A DNA stretch of 64,000 nucleotides from Rhopalosiphum padi (taxonomy: Eukaryota > Arthropoda > Insecta > Hemiptera > Aphididae), in the NCBI RefSeq assembly GCF_020882245.1, contig NC_083597.1, forward strand, positions 75,680,152 to 75,744,151. The letters run 5' to 3'. Of the stretch, positions 40,401-54,528 are shown one piece after another. The notes beneath the pieces were generated by a model. That model made no database searches, was not told where the DNA came from, and saw nothing but the letters and a program-made list of their open reading frames with translations. Position 1 is the first letter of the stretch. Each line of letters opens with the position of its first letter. The position numbers and the translations under genes are program-made.

Positions 40401-42791
40401 TTTATTTTTTACTTATAGTAATTATTAAGAAGAGTATTGGAAATTTTCTGTTTTAAGTTCTAAAGTTAAGTACCAACTAAATCATATTTTAAATCTACTA
40501 GGAACCATCAATGTGAAAGCTTAAAGAAAATTAACTGCTCCAAAACATGATAATAGAAGTTAAACTTGAACTTTTGGAATTTCCAAAGAGTTTTTGATGA
40601 AAAACATATCGATAATCCACAAACTAAACAGTATAGTATTCATAGTTAATCAATTTTGCCTAAAATCAATTTAAATTAATTTCTTATTATAATAATAAGA
40701 TATTTAAAATAATTATTTTGTACATTGAAATATTATACAAAAATATTACATATATTACATGTGTGGTTCATATGTCTTAAAATAAAAAAAATTGGATTAT
40801 CTAAGCCTAATTTTTGGGATCTTCGTCGTCAATAACTAGGTACAGAAAAAAGTTTTATTTCTAAAATAGTCCTTTATACATCAGATATAAATTGTCTTTA
40901 ATTCACTCAATTTTCAAACAAATGTATACATTTTTATTTTTAAACTATATATTATTATGATATTACTTAAATTTGTATTTATTCAAAAACCGAAATTACG
41001 TGTACTTATTTCTCATAAAAATATAAGTTTAATATTAAACGTATCTAATTTTAAAAAAAATATATTATTTTTGAATAGTCATAAAATAAATTACTATGAC
41101 AAGCAGTTACACTTTAATATGACCACTAACTTGTCTCAAGAAAATCTCCAGTATATATGATGTTAGCACTCAAATAAATGACTATTTAATAATTGTAGCT
41201 AATTGTTATAATTCTCTATTATTTTTGACATATTGTCAAAAGAAAAAAGAAAATAACTTACACGAGTTAATTATGTAATACGTGTATATTGCATATAGTT
41301 ATAAAAAAAAACTAAATATTATCTACCTTTTATTGAATATATTATTTTGTTTGAGTCATTGCAGTCTTAGAATATATATTTAACATTTTTTTAGTCTTGT
41401 TTAGGTTTTAATTATAATATATTTACTAAATACTATATTGTATTAATAAATATTTTTTTATTTTGAAAGGAGCATTATATATTTCTGTATAATAACCTCT
41501 AGCATACATCATTGTTGTTTTTTCCTTATACATTTTTAAATTCTTATTTTATTTTATGGTTTAGTACTGTTCAATATGTGATAGTTTCCAGACATATCTT
41601 TACCTTAATTTAAAATTCAAAACCGAATTATTCAAAAAGCCAAGGGACGTCCTTGTATTAAATACAAGTAATCTCCACGTGGCGGTGAAATCTTATCGGT
41701 CTAAAACTCAACGGGGAGCCCAACATAACATTTACTACCTATAATACATACAACTACGGATTGTTATGTGGACATCACTTGGAAATGATTTCGTACAAAT
41801 AACTCAAGTATATATTTTATTATTTTTATTTTGTTTTATTATAGTTATTATCCTTTTGGACTTAAAAAATATTATTTTACTCATATAAATATGTAGAGAT
41901 ATAATATTCCGATGAGACTAGACTTGCAAGGTATTATAACAGACGTTCTCTATTGGTTATAATTACCTTTTGTAACGAATAAACTCGTTACACTAATAAT
42001 GTATCTTCCATTAGTATTAATTATTTTTCATTATTATATTATAAAAATATTATATTATATTGATATAAATAGTTTTACTGAATATCTGTGTATAATATAT
42101 ACTTATATTATAATATAAAAAAAATTTTAATAGTTTAAAGCCAATGGCTAATGGCTATTAGTTAATGATTATCTTTTTAACATTGATATTTAATTGATAA
42201 TCGTTTAAATAAAAATAATAATATTATTTTAATAGTTCTTTTAGATTTTGAATTCAATTTAACAGTTTGTCTTATTGGTATTAACAACTTTTATTTTTTA
42301 TGACAGTAAAATAAGCTTTTTTTATCAAGTGGAATATTTCGTCAAATAATTATTTGCCTATACTGATATTAACAACTAACTAATAGTTTATTTAGTTTAT
42401 TATAATGTAAAGTTATATTAGCTAATATCTCTACTATTTCATCTTATAGTACAATCCCCTAAAAATTAATGTGAGTATTTTTATTATTATTAATGTGCCA
42501 ATTATCCAATTATCAAACTGAATTTAGAGCTTAGTTTGTCTAATAATGTTGACTTTTGAATTTGAATTTTATACGTGTATTTATATGTGTTCAATAAATA
42601 CATAATTTTTAAATTGTAAGTTTTCACTAAGTTAAATTAGAATAAAGATGTTCGAAATACAATTAATTATACGAGAAAAAGGATTATGAAAAAAAAATAG
42701 GTATAGTATACAGTACTTTACAGTAGTAATATTATGATCTACGTCAAATGTATGTAAATAATTAATTCAAATGTTAACGTATACGCTATAA

Positions 42792-43099
42792 CAGTGGCGT
42801 GCTCGGTTTTTTTAAACGAGGGGAGGGGGGGGGGGTCAATAATATATTCATTTTTTACTTCTCGCATATCCATAGTGATTGAGAGGGAAGGGTTGAAACC
42901 TAAAAATAGTAAAAACTACCCCTTGCGTACACCACTTTTGTTGTAAAATACTCAAATGTCACGATTTATCATAGCTTTCAAATTTAAACAATAATAAAAT
43001 ATTGTTGACAATTTATTGTTTCCATTTGTATATTTACTAAAAAAATAGTGCAAATGGGAGGGGGGATATGACCATCAACCCCCGTGAAAAATTCTCTGC
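42792..43099. mobile_element. CAGTGGCG-type MITE with poly-G
   Basis: The left end CAGTGGCGTGCTCGG is followed by a G-rich tract, and the right end is GGGGG-rich on the complementary strand. The flanks CGCTATAA (42784-42791) and CGTTATAA (43100-43107) match at 7 of 8 bases. The terminal inverted repeat is poor; an alternative right end near 42938 (inverted AGTGGTGTACGC) is possible. Confidence 0.45.
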
Positions 43100-44858
43100 C
43101 GTTATAATAAATATAAAAAATTTAAAAGGTAACTATGAAGTAACCATATAATATTTGATCAAAATTTTAAATCTAACTTTTGAAGCACTTATTGGTTGAC
43201 GAATTCTAATATTTATAGTTTATAATATATACCCTAAAGCCTAAATATAGTAGTAAAGTACACGATAGTACGATACATAAAAAACTTATTTCGGGTCGTT
43301 TCAACTCGTGTCAATAGGTAGACCGTTGTCGGAAGGCTGTGAACAAATCATAGAAAAATATCGGATATAAGAATTAAGGAATATCTACAAGGTTTACAAT
43401 GATTTACCCATCAATTCGAACCTTTACAACCAACAACCCACCACCGTGATACGCTGAACATTGCCTTCTTGAAATGATTTTTATTAACAATTGCACTGTA
43501 CAAAATCTCTATGGTTAATCCACCAAATAAATGAAAAAAAAAACCAAAATGTTGAGGTCGAACTTGGTTATTTGCATTGCTAACCGCGATCGCTCTATGA
43601 ATAGAAAATATCGATGATATGATATAAAATCTATGATGCCTAGTAAATGGTAAACTATAAAGTAAATTAAAATAATAAACCATGTATAGAAAAGGAGAGA
43701 CAATATACTGGTTATAATTATTATCCTAGCTATTTGTACTTAAACCGCAGATAATTCTCGGTAGGAAATGTCCGTTCCAAAAAAAAAAAAAAAACTTATC
43801 ATTGTAAAGTCAATATTTAATGGTAAGTAGGTATCTAAAAATACCTAAATAAGCTTAAAAATGTTAGAAATGTTTTAATTTTCAAAATGAAAATAATAAG
43901 TATCTGTGAAGGTACTTAATTTCACCCCAAATAAAAGCAAAGTTATTGTTAAATTAGGACGATTAGGTATTTCTATAACCATTCCATCTCAATTGCAAAT
44001 TTATAATTTTGATTAGTTTAAAAAATGTAAATAGTATAGGTAATTTAATTGATCAAATTATCTTGGTAATGAAATGCACATTTTCTATTTATATATAAGT
44101 CTATAATATTCAAGTAAATAATAAGCAAAACCTACATTATAAATAACCTATACATTATTAAACATATTGGTAACATAATAAAATTATCAACAAAAACTTC
44201 ACTTACATGTTAGAAAACAAATATATATTCATATGTATTTGCACATAATACATAAAATATATTAATGTATTATACCTAGAGCGTATATAGTAAATACGTA
44301 ATATATCTACTCAACATAATAATTCTAAATATTTATATTTTATTAATACTAATTTAATTAATTTAATAGTAGAATTAATAAAATAAACTAAATACGCAAT
44401 TAATTTATAAAAATTGATATTTTCAAAACATGTAATAATAATATATGAAGGTATGTGTACCTATGTACCTGATATGAATGTAGTATAACATTGAAGTCTT
44501 CATCATTGTCACCATATAAACACGAATATCACACAAACACACGAATTAATTATTTATTCTATACGCATGCATAAATAATATTTGAATTTAATTTCGCACT
44601 AAAATTCTGTACAGATACAACACATATTTAAAAACGGGTGACGAACTACTGAAATCACTTAGTGGAATGAACGGCAAAACTGTTGCATACGACCAGCACA
44701 ACAAAATGGAACAGGTATACTATGGCATCTGACGACTGCCATTGCAGTCTGCAGACTCCTGTAGTCATGTTGTAAGGAAACAAGAAGGAGAGGGCCAACG
44801 AACGTTACAGTGCTGCCACATAATATTAAACGATAATGACAGATACCATGATTTTTAA

Positions 44859-44889
44859 CACGGACTAAGATATAATATCTTAGTCCGTG
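44859..44889. repeat. 31-bp near-perfect palindrome
   Basis: CACGGACTAAGATAT, one central base, then its exact complement. It is bounded by direct copies of TGATTTTTAA (44849-44858 and 44888-44897). Confidence 0.9.
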
Positions 44890-45472
44890 ATTTTTAATGT
44901 TTTATCGGAATTATTATTATATACATTTTATTTATATTAAAAAAAAATGCTGTATTTATTTTATTATAAAAATTGTAATATATTTTCAATCTTCAAAGCA
45001 TATTTTTACGTACTTGTCAAAGTGTTAACACACTTTTAGTTATGAAAGCTCTTAATAAACATATATACATAGGAATCATAGTAGGTTTAGTGTACGTAGC
45101 CACGTAGGTACGTAAGTCCAGGCAGCATACGAATATACGATACATAAAGTTCAAAACTTTAAAAAATATTAATTTTTTTATGTAATAATCCGTTAATTTA
45201 TTTGATTATTTCAGTCTACAAGATAAAATAACGTATATATAATTTTATTAAAATACTTCGATTCGGAATTGTCTAAAGTAAACTATTATTTAAAATATTT
45301 AAAATATACAGATTTATACATATTTTTCATATAAAGAAAAATTACGAAACTATTTTCATTTTTCACTAATTATATTAAGTTTAAGCAGCTTATAGTACTT
45401 AAAATGTATTAATTAAAATGTGTACCTATAAATGTACCATCTTAAATTTATTGATGAGTATACATACTTATA

Positions 45473-46061
45473 GATTCTGAACGGAGTGATGAATGTATTG
45501 ATTTTACAATGATATGTGTTTTTTTTTGTGTCTGTCATCACGTTTTGAAGTAGAAATAATGCCTTGATTTTTCACTTCAACCCCTCTTTGAAAAGAAAAA
45601 TTCATCTAGTTGGTACTTTTGGAGGTCAAAAGTAGTTCTCAAAAGCGTCAGGAAAAATCCTGAAAAAGTAATAGTAAAACAGGAATTTTTACGCAAAACC
45701 ACTTTTCGACAATATATTGATTTTTTGATTTTGCTGTAACTCAAAAACGAATCATTGTAATTACTTGAAATTTTCACAAAATGTTTATATTAGCGTTATC
45801 TATTTACGATTAAATTTTCAAAATGTTTAGAATTTTTTAAACTATTTATAGACCATTGAAATTTTCGATTTTTACTTGAATCGCCGATAAAAAAAATTGG
45901 CTTTCCAAAAAATCTTTAAAATTTAATACAAGGTTTATTATAAGTATTTTACGAACTCAAGTAAAATAACGATATATTACAATTTAAATATAAGTATTAA
46001 GTTATAATATAATATATCCTACTAATTATTCTAGACTGACAAATTAACTCCGTTCAGAATC
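45473..46061. mobile_element. Aphid-type repeat with GATTCTGAACGGAGT ends
   Basis: A perfect 15-bp inverted repeat GATTCTGAACGGAGT bounds 589 bp. The adjoining text (GTGATGAATGTATTG and onward) resembles a repeat family I associate with aphid genomes. No transposase is encoded; the open frame at 45577-45777 is a by-product. Confidence 0.75.
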
Positions 46062-46851
46062 ATTTTTCGTATACAATGATATCTGTCATTGCATTCAAAC
46101 TTAACACATCCATTATAGTGACCTACTCTCCACCTCTATTATACAGCAGAGCGATTCAGCGATACCCACTTGCCCACCTTTTTTAAATTATAATCTATGT
46201 ATACGCTTATTAATTAATTTAATATTTCATTGATTTTGTTAGAACAATAGGTAAGTATAGATTTTGATTATTTACGAGAATTTAAAAATAATTTCATTTA
46301 GTAATATGCTTATAGTTATATAGTTATATGCATAAAGCATAATGCATATATAGGTATACCGTATACGATACATATATATTACATACGAATAAGTTGTAAA
46401 AGCATAAAAAACTTCATTTAAGACCTGTATGTTGACATGTTGTCTAAGTCCTGTTAGCATTTCTTCTTTATCAATTCCGAAGTCTAATTCTATGTTTGAA
46501 ATAACTCTAAAAATATGTGTTTCTATTAGTATAGAAAACTAGTGACGTAACTCTAGTCTTATAATCAGGATTTAGTTTACCTATTGATTATTGTTTTTAA
46601 TTACCATTCAATTCTGGGTTGCCTTTTTTAGGAAAGTTATTGAAACTGCATTTTGTACCTACGTAGGAAGATTAAAATAACACTATTATCTAGTTTATCA
46701 TTAGACCTTTATTTTACACCGTTCAACAATACAGGCAAATAGTTAAATTAACTTTACAACATAGATAATATAGATATACCTATAATAACTCATTCACACA
46801 TTTTTTGAATCAATAAGGATCTCAGTATAGCCTATATAGGACAGGGGTCAC

Positions 46852-47603
46852 CAACTAATTTCTATGGAGGTCCGTTTTGAAACTTACCAAACTGGCCACG
46901 GCCCCTAACGGTTTTAATGATTAATAAATACATTATACATTTTTTTTAAATTACTAATTATATTTATTGATTTATTTATGCATTTACCAAATTATAATAG
47001 ATCATAATAGATATATTGCCGGTTGCACAAAAAACATTCAATATTTATTTTATTAATCCGATAATTTATTGGCTCCATAAGTTCTATCGGTTAAAATATT
47101 TTATCGATGGATAAATATTAAAAATCGTTGCACAAATCATTGTTTATATTATTATATTATATTATATTTATTATATTTGTGAATATAAAATTATATGATG
47201 CAAAATGACATTTTAATCAAAAATAATAAAAAACAAATATCTTATTATTATGTTGATAAACTTTCATTTATTTTATTTTATTGAACCGATAAAACTTATT
47301 GGACCAAAATCGGGCCTATAAATTAGTGAATCAATAGTGATTAACGGTCGATAACTTATTGATTCATTAAGTTAGGTATTATGGCTTTGTGCAACGTATT
47401 TTAATTTTTATCGATTTAATAACTCAATTTATTGGACCAATTATCAATACCGACAATACCTATTTATTGAACCAATATAGTTTTGTGCAACCGGCCCATA
47501 CACTTATAGTTTTTTTTATTTATTTTATAAAAATTTTAAAATTTATTCCGTGGATAAGGGTCCGTAAAAAAGTGTTTACGGTCCGCCAGTTTAAGACCCC
47601 CTG
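46852..47603. mobile_element. CAGGGGTC-type hAT MITE interrupted by another MITE
   Basis: The left end CAGGGGTCACCAACTAATTT and the inverted right end CAGGGGGTCTTAAACTGGC are characteristic of hAT MITEs. The flanks CTATATAGGA and CTATAATAGGA are alike apart from one inserted base. Without its 478-bp passenger (47018-47495) the element would be about 270 bp. Confidence 0.7.
47018..47495. mobile_element. Nested MITE with GCCGGTTGCACAAAA ends
   Basis: A perfect 15-bp terminal inverted repeat GCCGGTTGCACAAAA starts at 47018 and ends at 47495. The similarity continues weakly for about 120 bp, with a second GTTGCACAAA at the inner edge of each arm (about 47123 and, inverted, about 47384). Copies of a CGATAA...TTATTG motif recur inside. 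The superfamily is not certain. Confidence 0.75.
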
Positions 47604-48282
47604 CTATAATAGGACATTGGTGTAATTAAAAGCACGAAACCCTTGAATGCGTGAGGCCCTAGACAAATGCCCCACTTTGCCCCCCTAATGCCGACCCTAG
47701 AAGTAGGTACGCATCACGTCGCTCGATAGTAACAAATCATAATTTATTTATTTAAATACCTATGCTTACTCTTATAAATTAGGATTTTAAATTTTAATAA
47801 TAAAAGTGAATTTTGACTAAGTATATCAATAAATATATTAAACCATGAAAACTAGCAAAATTCGAGTCTTCGCTCTTCGTGCATCATACAATAATGCAAG
47901 TAAAATATTAATACCACAGTCCCCGGAATAAATTTTAAATATACTGAGCAGCCAATAATCAATGATTATATCACATACCTACGTTCTATAATTACATACA
48001 TGTAAAAATTAAAAAAACAAATGATAATTGATAACACTATCCTACTAACAGCAGTAAGTTAGCCTACTCTATTTCGACCGGCGAATGACGATCCGATCCT
48101 CCCCACTACATCTAACCTTAAATATGGTGAAAGGCCTTTGTAGCTTTGTTGCCAATTTATAAATTAGAAAAAAATTAATTTTTCATTTTAAATCCGTTTG
48201 TTATGGTGTAATATATTTTTATAATTATTTGTTATGATACTAAGTACATTGTAATTAATTCGTCGATTATTTTCCGTGCATA

Positions 48283-51200
48283 ATGTTACCTAACGACCAG
48301 GTAAATCAAATATATTTGGAGAATGCAACATTTATATAATTTATAAATATATATTTTCATAGATTTATTATATTATTTATTTAAATTTACACTTTTAGTT
48401 TATCTTATACAAATTAATTTTATACTTCTTAGTTCTTATAATTTAAACATAAATTTATTTATTTATTTTTACTGTCCAACAGGGCAACTGCAGTCCTGCG
48501 ATTAATAAAAAAACAACTGACGGTGATAATAATGCTTTAGAAAATGGTCATCAATCAATAAATAACCCTGGGGCAAAAAAAACATGGTCTGAAATTCGAC
48601 AAACAGTGTGTGACTTTCGTCATCGTCTTTCTACTGTATCAGTGATGTCTATTTCGCATGTGTCGTTTAGACGGTTACAAAATGGAAAAACAAGGGTTTA
48701 TTTTCTTAGTGCTCCTGTAAATGAATTTGAAACTCTTCTCTATGTTGATTTACCAAATCAAAGTGTTGCTGGTCAATTGCCATGGCAACCTTTAATTGAA
48801 TCTAATTTCCCAAGTGTGATAATGAGTGGTCGATATTCACGAGAAGAACAGCTATTATCTGAAAGAAAACGTTTAACTACATTTGGAATTACGTCTTATG
48901 AAATAAATAGTGAATCTGGTAGAATTGTTTTCCCTGCTGCTAGTACATTATTTCAATGTAATGATAATGAATACTCAGTAAGCAATTGCATAAACTTGTT
49001 TAAATTATTGTATTATATTAAATTTTATTTAATAGACAAATTCATTATATCCAACCGAATTAAGAACAAATGCTTCTGGAGCTAAGCTTTCACCTCAAAT
49101 TTGTCCAAATAATATTGATATTGTTGCATATGTTTGTAACTTTGATATTTGGGTAACTCATATAGCTACAGGTAAATTAAGTATGTTTGTATTGATTTAA
49201 AATTTGTTTAAACCTATTTGTTTTTAGGTAGTACCAAAAGATTGACATATGCTCATAAAGGCGGGCGGTGTTTATCAGATGATCCATTGGCAGCAGGTGT
49301 ACCTTCCTATGTAATGCAAGAAGAATTTAATCGATATCATGGTTATTGGTGGCAACCCAAAAAACATAAAGGTAAATTTTCATGAAAATATCATCTATTT
49401 TATTGAAAATGTAGACAACGTAAATTTATATTAATAATATAAGTAAACTAATAAAAAAATTCTTCAGATTTTTAGATTTTGAATTGCTTAGTTTTGATGT
49501 TTATAATAATAAAACCTTGCATATACAATTATAAAAAGTTTTTTAAGAAATAACACCATAGCAAGGTTTGAAATTACTTCAAATAATGATATAATAATAT
49601 CATATTTCAATTACATAAAAATAATATTTAAACACAATCTTTACTGCTAACTGTTGATTACTAAAAAAAAATAACCTACTAAAGAAACAAAAGAATTATG
49701 CATTTCTATCTTTTTAACAATCACAATTTTAATTTTATTCTATGTAGAAGATAATGTCTACAGGATTTTATATGAAGAAGTTGATGAAAGTGAAGTAAAA
49801 ATATTCAATTTTCCCTCATCAAATTCAGCTGGTAGTGGTGAAATTGAACAATATAGGTATGATAGTTATTAGTTATTAATTGAACAGTATCTTTAATTAT
49901 TTCATGTTGAAGAGTGTAACCATATTTTTTATAGATTTCCTAGAGCTGGTACTGCTAATTCTAAGTCTAATATAAAACTAGTAGAATTCCAACTTGATGG
50001 AGAATGTCAAATTATTAATATAAAAAATATGGAACTTCAATATCCATTGGCCCATATGTTTCCTTGGATGGAGTATTTAGTTAGAGTTGGATGGACACCT
50101 AATGATGATTTGTTAGTACAACTTAATAAGAATAATTGAAACATAAATAATTAAATAATTTTTAAGTAATTTTTACATTAATTTTACTTAAATATTTAAT
50201 GTATGTATTTTAAGTATTGAATACAAACTTTAAAATATTTAAACCATTTTTATGTATGTATATTTTAAAAATCTAAGATTAAACTTGTGTTTTAGAATAT
50301 GGCTTCAAGTTTTGGATCGAAGACAACAAAGGCTTGAATTGATGATTCTATCTATTGATAATTTTATTGAACATTCTTCTTCTAATATAATAAATTCATC
50401 ACATAATTCAACTTTTGTACCACCTCAAGTTATATACTCACAGACTTCTAATGTCTGGGTCAATGTATGAAATAATATTTTTATATCGATTCACTATATC
50501 ATTTTTAAATATTTAATTATACATTATAGGTTCATGATCTATTATATATATTTCCCATTACAAGTAGTAGTGAAGTAACCATGATTTGGGCTACAGAAGA
50601 TACAGGATTTCGACATTTATATTTAATCACCAGTATAATAACAAAGGTATCTCACGAAAACGGCATACAGAATATAGATCCCAGTGAAAGTAAATACTTT
50701 GAATCATCTAATTAGTATATTAATGGGTTTTTTTTAACTCTACATTTAACTATGTATTAGACAACATGATGATGTCTAAACTAGCATTAACCAGTGGAAA
50801 CTGGGAAGTATGTGGTAAAGGACTTTGGGTTGATTTAAAGTACCAAATAGTGTATTTTATGGCTGTCAGAGAGTCACCTTTAGAAAAACATTTATATGCA
50901 GTATCATTAAAGAGCCCTGGAAACATTAAACTGCTTACCAAACCAGGCTACTCTTATGAAATTGATATTGATAAGGTAAACAAATAAACAATGAGTTAAT
51001 TATATTAAAATGTATAAAATTATATCTTTTCAATATAAATTTAGTTTTAAAACTATATTCTTGTTCATCCAGAATTGCGAAATTTGTGTGGCTGTCTATA
51101 GTAATATAAGAAAACCTCCTTCCTGTCAAGTTTTTCGAATAGAACATAATGATATGACTGTTGATGGTATACATTTACTATCAGTTGGATTTTTAGTTGA

Positions 51201-53378
51201 AAATTCTGGTAAATATTTTTTAAATTTTGAGTTAAAATGTTTTATTTTTTAATAATTATTTCTTTTGAAATTTCAGAAATTAATAGTGTTCTTCAGAGCC
51301 CTACTTTAATTACACACCAAATTAGTTCTGGAGATGTATTATTTGCTATGGTGTTCAAACCCCATAATTTTATACCCGGTCAAAAATATCCTACTATTCT
51401 TCACGTATATGGTGGACCTGAAGTACAACTTGTAACTAATACATTTAAGGTAAATATAATGCTTTAATAATTATTAGTTAAATAAATGTATGTTAATATC
51501 TTAGGGTGCACGGCATATCAGAATGCATATGTTAGCATCTCAAGGCTATGTAGTCATTGCAATTGATTCTCGAGGCTCAAGACATAGGGGTTTAATTTTT
51601 GAAAGTCATTTAAAAGGAAGATTAGTGAGTACCTCTAATGTTTCAATATTTTATAAATAATTAATAAACTTTATTTATGATTAAAGGGAACTGTAGAACT
51701 TTCAGATCAAATAGAAGTTCTTCAGTGGTTAGCTGAATACCTAGGATATATAGATATGAATCGGTTAGCGATACATGGATGGTCATATGGGGGGTATCTA
51801 AGTCTTATGGGACTTGCTACTTATTCAAATATTTTCAAAGTAAATGGTGTATTAAATTGAATAATAGACATTTATTAATTATTTATCAAATAGTATATAA
51901 ATTGTGCTTATTTCAGTTAGCTATTGCTGGAGCACCTGTAACATCGTGGGCAATGTATGATACTGGGTACACAGAACGGTACATGGATTTGCCACAATAT
52001 AATTCTGTTGGATACATGAATGGTTCTGTCTTAAGTTATGTCAGTCGTTTACCAGATGAGTAAGTTTTTCCAAAATATGTTAAAGTACTATTTTACAAAA
52101 TTCCATTTTTCCAGGGAGAACAGATTACTTATTATACATGGACTAATTGATGAAAATGTTCATTTCTCTCATACCAGTTTACTGATCAACACACTTGTAA
52201 AGTATGGAAAACCTTATCAACTTCAGGTATGTTTTATATTTTAATACTTTTATTTATGCAGTAAAAATTTGATTGATGAACCTAGTAGTCTGGGTGGTAT
52301 ATTAATATATTAATTGTAAGTAGTAATCAGTGGTGAAAATAGATAAACCAGACGGTTACACATTTGAATAAAATAAAGACATATTCACATACTGGTAATC
52401 ACATATACATTTTAAAGGGACATAAGTCTTCAGTTTATGTTTTGTATCTACATAAACAATTGTGTATACCATGATCATTGTTAAAAAAAAAATTTTAAAA
52501 CAATTAGGTATAAACATTGTAGGTAAAAAAAAAATGAAATATTTTTTTTTTTGATTATCTTATGTCTTTTGTTTAAACCTCAAGTTGAAAATATTATCTG
52601 CTCTTCAACTATTATTACTGATTTCACTAAAAAAGTATTTTATTTTATTAACTTGCTCCCTCTCTAGACACCTATTTTTACATTCTACTATGAAGTTTTC
52701 TACAATTTTCTATTATAACTGCTTAATAAAAATTGTAGAATAAAATATAAAAATGTATTGGTTATGTGAGTACTCTCAAAAAACAAAGTAGTCTAGGCTA
52801 AATGGTCTGACATTTTTCCAGATTTTAGATTCTACTTAAATTGTAATAATTTTTTATTAATTTAAATTTATTAAATTATTATTATTGTTAGCTGATTTAA
52901 CTCATCGAATTTATTATATTTGATTATTATATATATATATATATTTTTTAAATACTTTATAATTTATTTTTTATAATTTGAATTATATTAGTAAGGATCT
53001 TTTCTTAAACTTTCTTTAAAAAGGGCAACCTTGAGGGAGCAATCCTTACTGGCTCTGGGAAACATTTTGGTTAAACAATTGACTTTAAATTATCTTTGAT
53101 AAAACTATACAATTTAACTCTACAAGCTATTTCTAATTTTTGTTTTAAAACCATTACTTAAACACTTTAAAAACATTATGTTTTTTTGTTTTCATAATAT
53201 TTATTTAATCTAACATTAAAGAAAACCTATTTCAATTCTTTTTAATAATTTAAAATTATGTAATACAATTTATTTATACTTCTAGATCTACCCAAATGAA
53301 AGACATAGTTTAAGAAGTTTGGATGCAACAAAACATTATGATGCTACATTTTTATCGTTTTTACAAAACTATTTATAA
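48283..53378 (+). CDS. DPP9: Dipeptidyl peptidase 8/9 (cytosolic prolyl peptidase), 16 exons
   Basis: Exons: 48283-48300, 48483-48977, 49036-49171, 49228-49371, 49748-49856, 49935-50111, 50296-50464, 50530-50689, 50761-50975, 51073-51208, 51277-51449, 51505-51624, 51687-51839, 51917-52059, 52115-52226 and 53286-53378. They total 2553 nt and encode 850 aa (human DPP8/9 about 860-900). The N-terminal beta-propeller includes YSREEQLLSERKRLTTFGIT and YEEVDESEV, with the substrate N-terminus-binding Glu pair at E274-E275. The C-terminal alpha/beta hydrolase has GWSYGG (Ser717), DENVHF (Asp795) and NERHSL (His827), a complete S9B triad. No signal peptide or membrane segment is present, so it should be cytosolic and cleave after Xaa-Pro or Xaa-Ala. 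The first exon has just six codons; an in-frame TAA at 48256-48258 supports that start. Whether it corresponds to DPP8 or DPP9 cannot be decided, as insects usually carry one such gene. Confidence 0.95.
52227..53285 (+). other. DPP8/9 intron 15 (1.06 kb)
   Basis: The largest intron of the gene separates the exon with the catalytic Asp from the last exon with the catalytic His. It is AT-rich, with an inverted pair AGTAAGGAT/ATCCTTACT at about 52991 and 53043, and no open frame of interest. Confidence 0.7.
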
Positions 53379-54528
53379 CTTTCTACTTGAAATTTATTGT
53401 TTATTTATTATTATAATTATTATTTTGTTTACAAAACTAATTTATTGTTAAATCTAGTTAATTTTTTATTAAAGCACATATTTACAAAACAAAAAAAAAT
53501 ATTAAAACAAGAATTAAAACTTGTATATCAAATTTATATAAAAATTCATTACTGTATAATAATAGATTATATTAAAATTATAAATTTAAATAATTATTGT
53601 ACATTTTTAAATATATAGATATAATTTTATACTACCATTTTGTATTGTACTTAAAATTAAATAATTCAGAATTTTTACTGTGATTTTGTTATATTTAAAT
53701 TACTATTAATTGAATACAGCTATTGTAAATAACTTTAACAAAATTTGTAATTATTGTTTATCAAATTAACATATTACTTTGTATTATATTTAAATTAATA
53801 TTAGTACATAATGTTGTGAAATTGTAAACCTAGCCAACTATTTATTAGGGGCTTATTTAGTAATTTAATTAAATTCATGATACAAATATCAAACATGGTT
53901 TTATATTATAAAGATAATAATTATTATCATATGATAATATTATGAATTAATAATAATTACACAGAAAAAAAAGTATTGGTAAGTTATTAACAATATAATA
54001 AACAAAAAAATTTAGTGAATTGCTATAACAGTTAAATTATAGTAAATCACATATTAAAACTCAGAAGAAAATAAAATTTGTTAACTTTTAGAATTATGAC
54101 ACTCGTTAACATAAAATTTCATAAAACAATATTTAAAATTATATAAATATATTCATATTAATTAAATTTTTATTCATACTCAATACTTACTGTAAAGTTC
54201 TAGTCAATAGGTAAATACTTTAATGTCTTACTAATGGTTATAAAAGATAATTAGTAATTTCAATATTTGTAAATTGTAATACATTATTTCATACAATTTG
54301 AATAATTTATTATTATTCATAATAATCATGTTTGATTCCTTTGATTACAAGATATTATAATCAGTTTTCCTGATAAAATATATAGTTTAGTAATATAGTA
54401 TTACTAAAATATACCCATTATATCCCATATAGATGAATATATAGTTATAAACTATGATTATACCTTTTTTACAAAATCACATCCTTATCTTGTTCTTATA
54501 AAGTTATAACCTAGGCTGTGAATTTAAT

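Larger units (their letters stand above)
22704..48282. other. 25.6 kb gene-poor region with mobile elements
   Basis: No protein-coding exon was recognised. The region should contain the FBXL7 promoter and leader exon, and the DPP8/9 promoter near 48 kb. It holds the elements listed separately, purine-pyrimidine microsatellites at 29.4, 33.8 and 34.3 kb, and GC-richer patches at about 25860-26060, 31740-31990, 32640-32960 and 44640-44820, which are candidates for non-coding exons or enhancers. Open frames here are short and have no recognisable similarity. Confidence 0.6.
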
